DNA of 64,000 bases from Ulva prolifera (lineage: Eukaryota; Chlorophyta; Ulvophyceae; Ulvales; Ulvaceae). Within the stretch, counting starts at the first letter, position 1, and every line of letters starts with the position of its first letter. Both the position numbers and the translations under genes were made by a program. This document shows positions 1-10,100 of the stretch, piece by piece. The notes beneath the pieces are model-generated. The model saw only the letters and a list, made by a program, of their open reading frames with translations. It was not told where the DNA came from and searched no databases. The DNA is taken from positions 11,847,874 to 11,911,873 of the forward strand of contig CM041198.1 in assembly GCA_023078555.1 (NCBI GenBank), written 5' to 3'.

Positions 1-1020
1 TATGATATCAGGTTGCACTACACCACCGAACACCGGCGCCGCCCTCGCTGCCTGAAATTCTTCAAGCATTGATGAGGTGGGGCATCAGCATGCATGACTG
101 GCAAGTGCTACCTGCAACTGGTGGCTGCGAGGCGCAAGCCAGGGGCTGCAGGTGAGCCAAGGTGAGCCCATCGGCCATCGGCCACAAGCATGGGTGCCAC
201 ATGTAGATACCACTGGAGAGACCACGATATGCCTCTCATATCTCGTTATCTTATCTCGGCGTCGGGTTCATGAGTTCTGGATGATTTCCAGCCTCATTGA
301 GTCTCGCTCTAGAGGTCTGAACACTAGGGAATTTGCGGCCTGGTTTCGGTGTTGGTTGCCGAATCACGTAGGCGTCTGATGAGGCCCTTTGGCAAGGACG
401 AAACAATTGAGGCCGAAACATATTACGATGGTCCGTGGTGTTCATGTAACATAGCATTAATCAGTGAACGTTCTACCTCAGTCCATGGAGAGGCCGGCCT
501 GTGCGTGGTACCACAGGCTGGTCTCTGCATGCTTCGTGCTGCCCGGCATGGCCATCCCAGCCCCGGCCTCGTCCGCGCTGCAGTACGGCACCGCCGCACC
601 GCAGTCGTTGCTGCTCATGATGACCAATTGCTTACAGTTCCTGTGGCAGGCATGCACAGGTGAATGGGTGGTTCGAGGGCCATGTGTGTTTGTGTGACAG
701 CCCTATAGCCACATGGAACACTGATCATATGCATGGTGACCATGATCACAGGGCCTGGGGTGATGGAAGGCAGTGCCAGGGCCTGCTCGGCATGGCAGAA
801 AGTCTGCTTGAGTGTGTTCACCGACATCACAGCTTCAAGAGGGCAGTGCAGGGCATCCAAGGTCGATGCGCAGAGGTGGGGGGAGGTCAGCACGCATGTG
901 GCAGAACTATATAGTTCTGCCACATGCTGCAGGCGCCAAATGAACACGTGATGGTCGTGGCATAGGCGTGTGGCACAGAAGTGCAGGTCGGAGCTGATCA
1001 GGCTGCTGAGGCCAGCCGTG
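1..1020. other. No firm gene; possible exon fragment near 460-660
   Basis: I see no gene that can be identified here. On the + strand, 485-660 reads as a short hydrophobic stretch (with MAIPAPASSAL and LLLMMTNCLQFLW) that ends at a GTGAAT donor-like site, and 790-890 stays open in another frame. These could be exons of an unrecognised membrane protein. No homology or clean splice chain supports them, so they are not called as a gene. The perfect palindrome at 894-927 is listed separately. Confidence 0.3.
894..927. repeat. Perfect 34-bp palindrome
   Basis: The 17 bases from 894 are followed directly by their exact reverse complement, with no spacer. The centre is ACTATATAGT and the outer ends are GCATGTGG / CCACATGC. 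Symmetry stops at 893/928. It could be a palindromic insertion-site scar, a dimeric regulatory site or the centre of a foldback element. No function is assigned. Confidence 0.9.
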
Positions 1021-1025
1021 TTCCA

Positions 1026-1518
1026 CAGAGCTGACCCTTAAGGGTCAACTAATTGTTCCAGGCCAGCCGCGGCTGCAGCCCCTGGCATGGTACAAGGGTC
1101 AGCTCCAGTGTTCTTAATTTCGTTTTGGTGCATTTCGTTTAGTAGCCGATGAGATGGTCAAATCTATAATTGTGCTACAGCTTACTAAGCAACGATGGGG
1201 CTGAATCTGGATCTATGCTATAGCTTGGCGGGCGACCGGCCATTGCTATAGCAAGCATCAAGCAGCGACTTGAACCAGAATCCGTGAAGTGCTAAGCGAT
1301 GATCGACCGGCTGAATTGATTTCGCGATCGCTCTGCAAGCTATATATAAGAGTCTGCGCGAATTATTTTTTTGCTAGCGATCACAAAGCGAGGTGTAAAA
1401 ATCAGGAGGTGTAAAAGTCAGCTCTCATCGCTTAAGTCACACTTGAATTATTGACTTTATAGCTTATAAGCGACCTATCGGCGGAATTAAGAACACTGGT
1501 CAGCTCTGTAGAACATGC
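1026..1518. repeat. Older inverted repeat interrupted by a MITE
   Basis: CAGAGCTGACCCTT at 1026-1039 is the inverse of AAGGGTCAGCTC at 1094-1105, and the match runs on into TG at 1507-1508 once the MITE (1106-1498) and one copy of its target duplication are removed. The inverted repeat therefore existed before the MITE landed in its right arm. The left arm also forms a local palindrome, TGACCCTTAAGGGTCA (about 1032-1047). The two arms enclose about 55 bp. Confidence 0.7.
1098..1506. mobile_element. hAT-like MITE with 8-bp target site duplication
   Basis: The element spans 1106-1498 (393 bp). Its terminal inverted repeats begin CAGTGTTCTTAATT at 1106-1119, with the exact inverse at 1485-1498, and extend to about 17 bp with one mismatch. 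The identical octamer GTCAGCTC flanks it at 1098-1105 and 1499-1506. An 8-bp duplication with CA-starting short inverted repeats is characteristic of the hAT superfamily. The interior is AT-rich, has no coding capacity, and is full of AAGC/GCTT-type subterminal motifs, so it is non-autonomous and would depend on a hAT transposase elsewhere. The perfect duplication and termini suggest fairly recent insertion. Superfamily assignment is inference; the boundaries are directly visible. Confidence 0.85.
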
Positions 1519-3020
1519 AGCTGTGGACATGCTGGGACTATCATGTCAAGCACTGCCTGGCGCAGCATAGTGATATGCCTGCTTTCAACAGCCCAGCAGG
1601 CATGATGCACTGAGGCAGTATGCGCAGTGCGAAGGTCTGATGTGAATCCGGTGAGACAGGTCTGAGCAATGCTTGTGCACAGTGGTGACGATAAAATGCT
1701 GTTGTTGTCTGCGTTATAGTCATTCGAGCTCACTGTCAACAGGCTGCTCAAGCCAAGAGCGATGGTGCATCAGATGCTTCTTATTGCTGTGACACATCGT
1801 CACTCGTGGCCACTGCTGGGTCCAGATATAAGCATTCATAAAACAGCTGCACACCAATCGCGTTGCCTCAGCTCGTACGGTGAAGATAACATGAGCGAGC
1901 TCCGATATGTGAGATCGAATGAACTGTCAGTACTGCACTCATGTTAGCTTGTTTTTGAGCTCGCAGCTGTGTGATCAAGCACACACGGCTCTGAGCAGAC
2001 GAGGGCTTAAACGAAATCTGGTTTGCTTCAGCCCGGCGAGGCCGTGCTTCGCGTGAGGTGGGTTCATGTAACCGCGCCTTGCCAATGCCAGCAGGACGGC
2101 CTGTCGCAGCAGCGCACATGTCGGCATGATCAAACGCACTGCGCCTGCTGCTGCCTGCTGCGATACTGATGGAAACTCGGTGTAGATATACATGCAGCCT
2201 TGTTTCCGCAATAGCAAAATGGCCAGTTGCACCCAACACACCGAACCAATGACAAGCGATGTAGTCATGGTCGTTGGTGTTGAGCAGCGCGATGCGATGC
2301 AAGGCCCACACTTCACTGATCAAGACTGATCCGATCTTTATTTTGCAGGCCTAGGGAATGTTACAATACAAATTCGAGTTCGCGTGTTGACTCCTTGACA
2401 ATCCGCACTGCAGAACATAACGTGCGCACTTCCAGGCACCTGACTGGCATCAGGCGATAGCAATTCGCTGAGGAATGTGGTGCAGGTTGCTTTCTTGCAC
2501 TGCATTTTTTTCAAAACATTTCAGGTTGATAGCCTGTGGACGCACGCGGCACGTGACGCACTATCAACTCCACGCGGTCACCCCTCCGGGTTAGGCGTAA
2601 GGCAATAACATGACAGCAAGAGCAAAGAACGGCTCGAGACGATCTGGAACTGCTCGTGGACCAGCGGCACCGACACAAGCGACCCGGCATTGCCTGCGTC
2701 GCTGGCTTGTAGGCTGACTCGCTCGGACTTTGGGGCACCGCACAATGATTCTTTGAAAATGAGACACTAGATGTACACAATCAGCTGTGTAGCTAGGTCA
2801 GCCTAGGTAAGTTGAGCTGGATCTGCGGCAGGGCACAGTTGCATATGCAGCCTTGAAGAAGGATGTTTGGCGCAACATGACACGGCTTGCGATCTCGTGC
2901 AAACAGAGATGTGCATCTGAAGTACCGATGAACATTTCACGGGCAACTTGGTTTTCAATCGTAGTCCTTAGTGCATTCGGAAACGCACCAGCGGCATCTT
3001 CAGTTGAGCCCTCTTCCTCG
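1519..3020. other. No gene recognised
   Basis: Balanced-composition sequence with only short open frames on both strands. No frame shows a recognisable domain, a splice chain or a biased codon pattern. I see nothing that can be annotated. Confidence 0.5.
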
Positions 3021-3025
3021 AACGA

Positions 3026-3751
3026 TGGCACTACGTGCCTAGCCCACCGGGCGGGGTGCGCACTGGGTTTCGCGATTCCGATATATGTGATGTGGTTGCT
3101 GTAGCCTCAACAGGCCTGCCATGGGGGCGGGGGGCTGCGGAGGTGGCATGTGGGGCCGAGGTGCTGAGGTGGCGGGAGCAGGGCACTGAGGTAGCAGCAA
3201 CAGCTGTTCTGTACGTTTTCGGTAGTTGTGAATGTGTGTATGCTCCGAAGAGGGTAGATGGCTGCAGGTGTTGTGGTGGGTGTGCATGCTTCGGACTAGC
3301 GTGAGTGCATGTTTGCTGGTCCCTCACAACGGGGGGGGGGGGGGGGGGGGGGGGAGGTCCTGCTCCGGGTTCAAAAGTGTAAGCTTCATTTGCAGCGACT
3401 TGTGCTGTGTTTCTCTATGTTGTGGTGGCCATGGAGTTCCTAGCAAGGGACAGAGGTGGTGGCCAGAGTGTGCAAGCTTCTGTTGCGATCACTTGTGTTC
3501 TCCTGCGATCAGATGACATGTGTCCATGTGCAAAGAATGTAGGCCTGAATGTGCATGCCTCAAGCACCGCAGTGCTGCTGCTGGTGTGACATTGTGTCCG
3601 GAATCAATGTGTTGCTTGTAGCTATTCCATCGTTCCCTGCTTCGATCGGTCTGCTTGTTTTGCCATCAGTGCCAATTGTGCTACCGAGGCGGCTGGCCAG
3701 ATCTCTGCTGTGAGGGGCTGCAGCAAAACGTGGTGGTAAACAGACTGTATC
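3026..3751. repeat. Diverged direct repeat, copy A
   Basis: This stretch is alignable along most of its length with 4974-5750. Shared blocks include GGCACTACGTGCCTAGCCC at the left end, GTGTGTATGCTCCGAAGAGG, TGACATGTGTCCATGTGCA, and TGTGAGGGGCTGCAGCA at the right end. Copy A carries a run of 24 G (3331-3354) that copy B lacks. The copies lie in the same orientation about 1.95-2.0 kb apart. They encode nothing recognisable and may be copies of a dispersed non-autonomous element or a local segmental duplication. Confidence 0.8.
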
Positions 3752-4973
3752 TCTGAGATATGTTCTGTCACGGAGCGGCTCAGTGAAATAGCGAATTGTG
3801 GCCGTCGGCAGACCGCCCATGCTTGTGAGATGCAGCAACAATTTGCAGTCGAGAGTTCACATGTCATTTGTCGAGAGCTTGTGCAGCTGTGTGCGCAGCG
3901 GTGGTGCATCGTCGCAACAGCGCCGGTACATGCCCCTGGAATAGCAACGCAGCGTATCGCTTCTCCAGCTACATGTCTGCAGCAGAAAGGTATCTGTCCT
4001 GAGCAAACGATCGATGATAAGTTGCATCTGGCGTTCTTTGTAGCTGGTACGCTGGGACAGCGACGTCATGCTGCTGTGCTAGCAGCCGAGCAGAGGAAAC
4101 GGCACATTCCAATGCAGTGAGATGCATATGAGCCTCGTTTCCTTGCTCCAGAGATCTCTGCGAGTGTATATCTCGGCCAGGCGGTGCACAGCAAAGGAGA
4201 GCTGCCAGGCGTCGCGGGCGATACAGAGCGGTTGCATTATCGACAGCTCTGGGCGGAGCATACAGTTGTGACAATAGGACGTAAAAAATACTCGATGCAG
4301 CATGGCCATACGATCGACAGGGCTGCACACAGCAAGAGTGTGATTTGTGACAGCATACCCGGACCATCAGTCTGAAGATGGCTGCCAATCGAACTTCATC
4401 GGAGCCAGACCAGGGCAGGCATCCGCAGCATTTACAGCTGCTTGAGATCTAGAAGATATCCTCTGCAAGCTGTGCGCGGTTGGATTCGCACACAGCAGGC
4501 ATTCAGCATAGCTCACAGCGCGCACAGAGCATCGTCGACTACAACGCTACAACGCCGTTTGTGAACTATAGAATCTCGGCAGCTACATGTGCAGCTGCAA
4601 AGTTTGTCTGATCGGTGAAAGCAACCGTCCGTGCCAAGTCTGCTCGGCGGCCGGTACGCCGGAACATGAACGGGCTGCACCGCCGTCCTGCTGGGACAGA
4701 ATGTTGAAGCATGCAGCAAAATTAATTGTGTACCCGTTTCCGGCTGTGTCGCTGCACGTCCGCACGCTACAGGTGTCGCGCAGATCTGTCGAGGTCGGTG
4801 CCGGAACGATTCCGGAACAGTGGACCATGTACGCGGTCGACGCGGCGTTAAGCGACGCGGTCGACGCGGCGCCAGGGGGCGATCGCTGCACTAAAAACGC
4901 GTGGAATCGGTGGCGAGGGGGGCGGTCCGACACGTCGGGAGGGGGCGGAGCCTCTAAGGCCCGGTGGGCAAAG
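3752..4973. other. No gene recognised between the repeat copies
   Basis: The sequence between the two repeat copies contains short open frames on both strands but no identifiable product. It is GC-richer toward 4,700-4,970. Confidence 0.5.
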
Positions 4974-5750
4974 ATGGCACTACGTGCCTAGCCCACCGGG
5001 CGGGGCGTAGGGGACGCGGGATGGCGAGGAGGCGGGGTGCGGGATGCGCGCGGGTGTCGGGACACCGATGACTGTGATGTGGTTGCCGTAGACGGGCTCG
5101 TCCACGAGTCCACGGGGGCGGGGCTGCGGAGGTGGCATGTGGGGCCGAGGTGCAGAGGTGGTGGGAGCGTGGCACTGAGACAGCAGCAATGGCTGTTCTG
5201 TATGTTAGTTGTGAATGGTAGTTGTGAATGGTAGTTGTGAATGGTAGTTGTGAATGTGTGTATGCTCCGAAGAGGGCACATGGCCACATGGCCGAGGGTG
5301 TTGGAACGGGGGTGCATGCTTCGCAGTTTGAAGTTAGTGTGAGCGCATGTTTGTGGGTCCCTCGCAGTGGGAGGATAGTCTGCAAGCTTCATTTGCATTT
5401 GTAGCAGCTTGTGCTGTGTTGCTCCATGTTGTGGTGCCCATTGAGTTCCTAGCAAAGGACAGAGGTTGAAGGCCAGAGTGTGCAAGCTTCTGTTGCAAAA
5501 ACTTGTGTTCTTCTGTGATCAGTTGACATGTGTCCATGTGCAGAGAATGCAGGCCTGAATGTGCATGCCTCAAGCACGGCAGTGCTGCTGCTTGTGTGAA
5601 ATTGCGTTTTCTGTTGCTATTCCATCGTTCCCTGCTTCGAATGGTCTGCCTGCTTTGCCATCAGAAGGCCAGCGCCAATTGTGCTACCGAGGCGACTGGC
5701 CAAATCTATGTTGTGAGGGGCTGCAGCAGGCTGTGGTGACGAACAGACTG
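4974..5750. repeat. Diverged direct repeat, copy B
   Basis: Partner of 3026-3751. At 5211-5256 it contains about four tandem units of GTAGTTGTGAATG, where copy A has one related unit (near 3222). This is a local expansion after duplication. The left end starts at the same GGCACTACGTGCC sequence and the right end fades at about 5750 after GTGAGGGGCTGCAGCA. Confidence 0.8.
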
Positions 5751-7139
5751 GAACCAGCTGCGCGGCATTGTAACAACCATAGCAGGCTGCATCGCCATAC
5801 GACGCCCTGTGCTGTATGTGTTGTGAGATTGACCGTGGCTCCACGCGAATGCACTGGCAAGCATGGCTCACCGATGCTCTGCAATTGCATCAACTCACAA
5901 CTCGGCATTCACTAAACACGAACACAGATGCCACAGTACAATGTTCGCGTTCGGGGATCACTCTCAAAATTGCTACCTTCGGATGTACGTGCACCAATGT
6001 GAATCGGGACTTGGAGTCGCTAGTACTGAGTCGCCAGTACTGAGTTACTAGTCCAGATGTCGAGTGGCCAGCATCACCAGTTGCACGCAAAACATCGCTC
6101 GGGCGTAAGTTCGGCCTACATCAATCCAAGCCACGATGATCAGCCAGAGGCGCTTGAAGCAAACGGGCTGTCGATTCATATTACCGTGAGCAAAACCTGG
6201 CGAGCTTTGAGCGCCATTACCCCGGTATCTCGACGAGGATGCGGCAGATCCCACCAGGTAGTAGTATCCATGTTTACAGAACATGTGAACTCACAAAGCC
6301 TCTTCTTGAGTGTGCTACGAGGGCAAAGCCGAAGAGGCAAGCAGCATCGCGGCAGGGACCGCACAGGAGCACAGCGCAATCAAGTCGGTGCCGCCTGCTG
6401 CAACCAAACCCAGCTCGGACCCGAGGCACGCCAGGCATTCAACAGCGCCTCCATGCTTCTTCGTCGTGCACTTCCCTGGCGTGCCAGCTGATTGCCACCA
6501 ATGACACGCACAGCGCTCATGCAGCTGGGCATGACAGGGCAACCACCCTCGAGCTGCCTCAGTGCACAGCCAAACATCAACACCTGCGTCACACTCGACG
6601 TTTGGTCACCTGTCTGCCTTACACCATCAGTGGCAGTAGACTGTACTTCAACAATTTGCAGGGTACGACGTCAGCCAGCTGTTGCGCAGCTTGGCCAGCA
6701 GTATAAGCATAAGCAGTGCCAGCAACGCCATGCGCCGGCAGCAGGCCGCACGGCCACAGACTGCGAGCAACTCCTCGCTTCCTTTGCGTTTTTGCAGCAC
6801 CACGAAACATCACTTCGCCCATCGCTCCATACATCTCTCACATACCATACTCCACATCACGCCTCGCCAGTGTGCTGCACGGCACCCAATCCGCCACAGA
6901 TGACTACGCATGGGGCAGCAGCATGCCATCAGTCCGGGCGGCGCCCCTCCAGGCAGCAGGCCCACGGGCAACGAGCCCAGCACTCACGAAAAATCCACTG
7001 TGCTCGCAGACCTCCTGAAACGCAGGAAGTCGCCACAAACAGCACGGAACTGGCAATGAGGAAACCTGACAAACACACCCCAGGGGCCGCACGCCACCGC
7101 CGTGCGGCCCGCCTTTCCCCCGCCCCCGCGGCAAAGCCG
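5751..7139. other. No gene recognised; downstream flank of the phospholipase gene
   Basis: Contains open frames on both strands that do not resemble known proteins. A long + strand frame reaching 7892 is the antisense shadow of the phospholipase gene's last exon. The right part is the 3' flank of that minus-strand gene. Confidence 0.5.
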
Positions 7140-10100
7140 CTATTGGCCGGCCTCGAGCGACTCCTGTGTACCATCCACAACATCGTAGCCACAGGCTGCC
7201 CGGCACACCAGCAGCGCCACGTCCTCGTGCTTCCAGTAGCAGAAGTGCGCCCGGAACGCCCCGAAGAACTGAGTCTCGACAAAGTCCTCCTGCAGCTGGA
7301 AGTCCAGCCGCCCGACAGAGCCGCCCTGGCCCTGCGGGCACACCCCGCCCTGCCCCGCCCCCGCAAGCACACGCTTACTCCGCCTCGGCGCTGCGTCAGC
7401 CGCGTTCCGCACAACGCGCGTGGATGCCGCGTCGGCCCCCGACCCCGACCGCGGCGCGGCCGTGGAGTAACTCGCGGCGTCGGACGGCGGCACGGATGCG
7501 GGGCCGGCGGCGGCAGAGATCGAGTGCTGCAGGTTGCGGAGCGCGGCGCTGCTGTGCGAGACGCGGCGGAGCGACGACGCGTTGGCGTTCCAGCTAGCGG
7601 TGTACGCGTGGTACAGTGCCCGCGCGCTGGGGCTGTCCGGTGGGGCTGCGGGGGGGCCGTCCAGGGTGCAGCTGAGGATGGAGCCGGCATCGGTGTCGTC
7701 CAGGAGGTCCGGGATCATGCGCACCAGCGTCTCGCCTGCACAGCAAATGAGCTTGCGGGGAGGGCATCGCACCGCAGCTGGCAGCTGCAGGCACCTCGGG
7801 CTCCAGGCCGCGCCGCAGTACCCGCTTGCGGGATGCTGCGGGCACACTCATTGGCGGGGCCGCCATTTTCAATTCAGTCAGTGCCTCAATGAATGGAAAA
7901 CCTTGCATCATCTGTACGGACACACTTGCCCTGACGCCGACACGCATTTCGTGATGTGAGCAGTGCAGTGCAAAGTGCAGGTGGCAGACATGCCGAACAG
8001 CTGCGCCTGGAAGGGCGCAGGCATGTGTGCGGAGCGCACTGGAGCTCGAGAGCCGAGGGGGGTTGGTGATTGTGCATCGCGGCGAGTCGGAGGCGCGCCA
8101 CGCCTCAGGCGCACTGCGCACCGTCACCTCGCCGGACGTGGCGCTGTGATTGGGGGGCGGGATCGGCGCCCCCACGCTCTTGGGGACATCCCGGGGCAGC
8201 TCGTCGTGGGGGAGGGAAGTCAGCAGCGGCAGGCCGAGCAGGTAGGGTGCCACGGAGCACTGCTGGTAGTCCACAAGCTCTTCCGCCTGCAGCCCACACC
8301 ACCCTCACGCACACGCCTCACGCCTGCTCAGCGCCCGCTGAGCAGCGACTGGTGGCTGTGCAGGTTGAGGAGGTCTGCAGCAACGCAGTGCTTGCAGCGC
8401 GACGCTGCCTCAGCGGCACAATCAGTGCCGGCCGCTGCAGCTGTCGACAGAAAGTCGGGCCAGCCGCTGCAGTCGCCGTCTGGCGGCGACGCCGGGAGCA
8501 GCTGCTGCGGCGCCGCTGGAAAGCGCGCACTGGCCAAACTGGAAGACCGGTACACCGTAACATGCACCTGGCAACAAGCCAGCCGAGAGGAGAGGTGCAG
8601 CGACCACAGGCCGCGGCTTGCTTGCGGGGCGGGGGGCGCCGCACCGGCTCGGAGGTCTCCTCTTTGCTGCGGCGGAAGGAGAACGTGAAGGCCGCGGCCA
8701 CCTTGTCCATCGTCTTGGCTACGTTCTCACCCGCGTCGACGATGTTCATCTTGAGCTTGCGGCCGCCGCGGTGGTACGGCACGAGCTGCGGCCGCGGGCA
8801 GCCGGCCTTCTGGATGAGCGGCTCCAGGCGGTACGCCACCGGGTCAAACGGGTGGAAGACGTTGTACATGCGGCGGCACACCGGCAGGCCCCCCGGCGCA
8901 CACCCCGGGTACAGCATGCCCGCCGCCGGGCTGCCGAGCGGCCGGCCCTTGGAGGGGTTGACGCCGCGCAGCGCCGTGAAGAGGCCAGCCGGGGACCCGA
9001 TCATGATGAAGTTGTCCACCAGGAAGCACAGTTCCTGCACACGCACAGCGCTCCCGGTGGGTGAGTGCCAGGCTCACGGCCCTGTGGACAAACTCATGCG
9101 CGAGCACAGAGGGCGGGGGCCAACCACAACGCAGGCGGCCCACAACGAATCCCACTGCGCGCTTGCACAGATTTGCTGTGGAGTCTGCTTCAGCAGCAGG
9201 TCTGAAGAGGCCCCCCGGCAACAGACGGGGGACTGCCGCACCGGGTACCGCAGCGACTGCATCGTCAGCGGCTGCTGCTCCTTGGTGTCCAGGTCGTGCA
9301 GCGTGCTGCCGGGCCAGAGGAGCCGAGTCTGCGCGATCCGCTCCTCCGACGTCCGCTGCGGGTCGGCCTCCGCCTGTGGCTGCAGCAGCGGGCTCACCGC
9401 CCCCGGCGCCTCACGCACCTGCCCCATGCCGTATGTGTGAAACCCGTCGGACTCTGCCGACAGCCCCATGCTCTGCTCGGGGTCCATGCTGTGCGGCGCC
9501 TCTGCTGGGAGACACAGGTGGGAGCCACTGCCCTGCAGCTGCGCTTCGTCTCCGTGCAGCCCGTCCTCCGCTCTCGAGTCGGGGAGGGCGCCCACAAAGG
9601 GCGTCCTAGGTTCGGGCTGGGCGAGCTGCGCCTGTAGCTGGGAGATCTGTGACGCTGTCGCCGCGGCCTGGGCCTGCAGCGCGTCCAGCTGCTGCTGCAG
9701 CCGGCTCCCCTCAGCATCCGCCGCCGCGGGCTGTCCCCCTGGCTCAGCACTTGACTGTGACTGGCAGCTGCGTGGGCTAGCAGGGGGCCTCGGGCTGTCC
9801 CGGCCGGGGGCTGCCGCCCCCTGTGGTGAACCTGCGTCCCCCTCCCCTCTGGTGTCGGCAGCCGGGTGGCTGCCTCTGTCGGTCTCCGGGCCTCCAGGCG
9901 GCCCAGAACCCAATCCTGGCCCAGCTGCGGCGCTAGCGCTAGCAGCTGCTGTGCCTTGCGTATCTCTGCACCAGGATGGGCTACACCCGGGGCTCTCTGC
10001 GAGCTCGGACGCAGCGCCCTGCGGACTGGCCCCCCCGTCGGCACCCTGCTCCGGCTGGGCCCCCCGGCCGGAACCAACAGAGGGTGCAGAGCGGTCGCTC

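Noticed and set aside
1868-2323. Minus-strand open frame of 151 codons
   Set aside because: No homology, no supporting splice signals and no codon bias; likely chance.
6492-7892. 466-codon open frame on the + strand
   Set aside because: It lies antisense to the last exon of the phospholipase gene, whose minus-strand frame has family motifs to its stop. High GC keeps the opposite frame open by chance.
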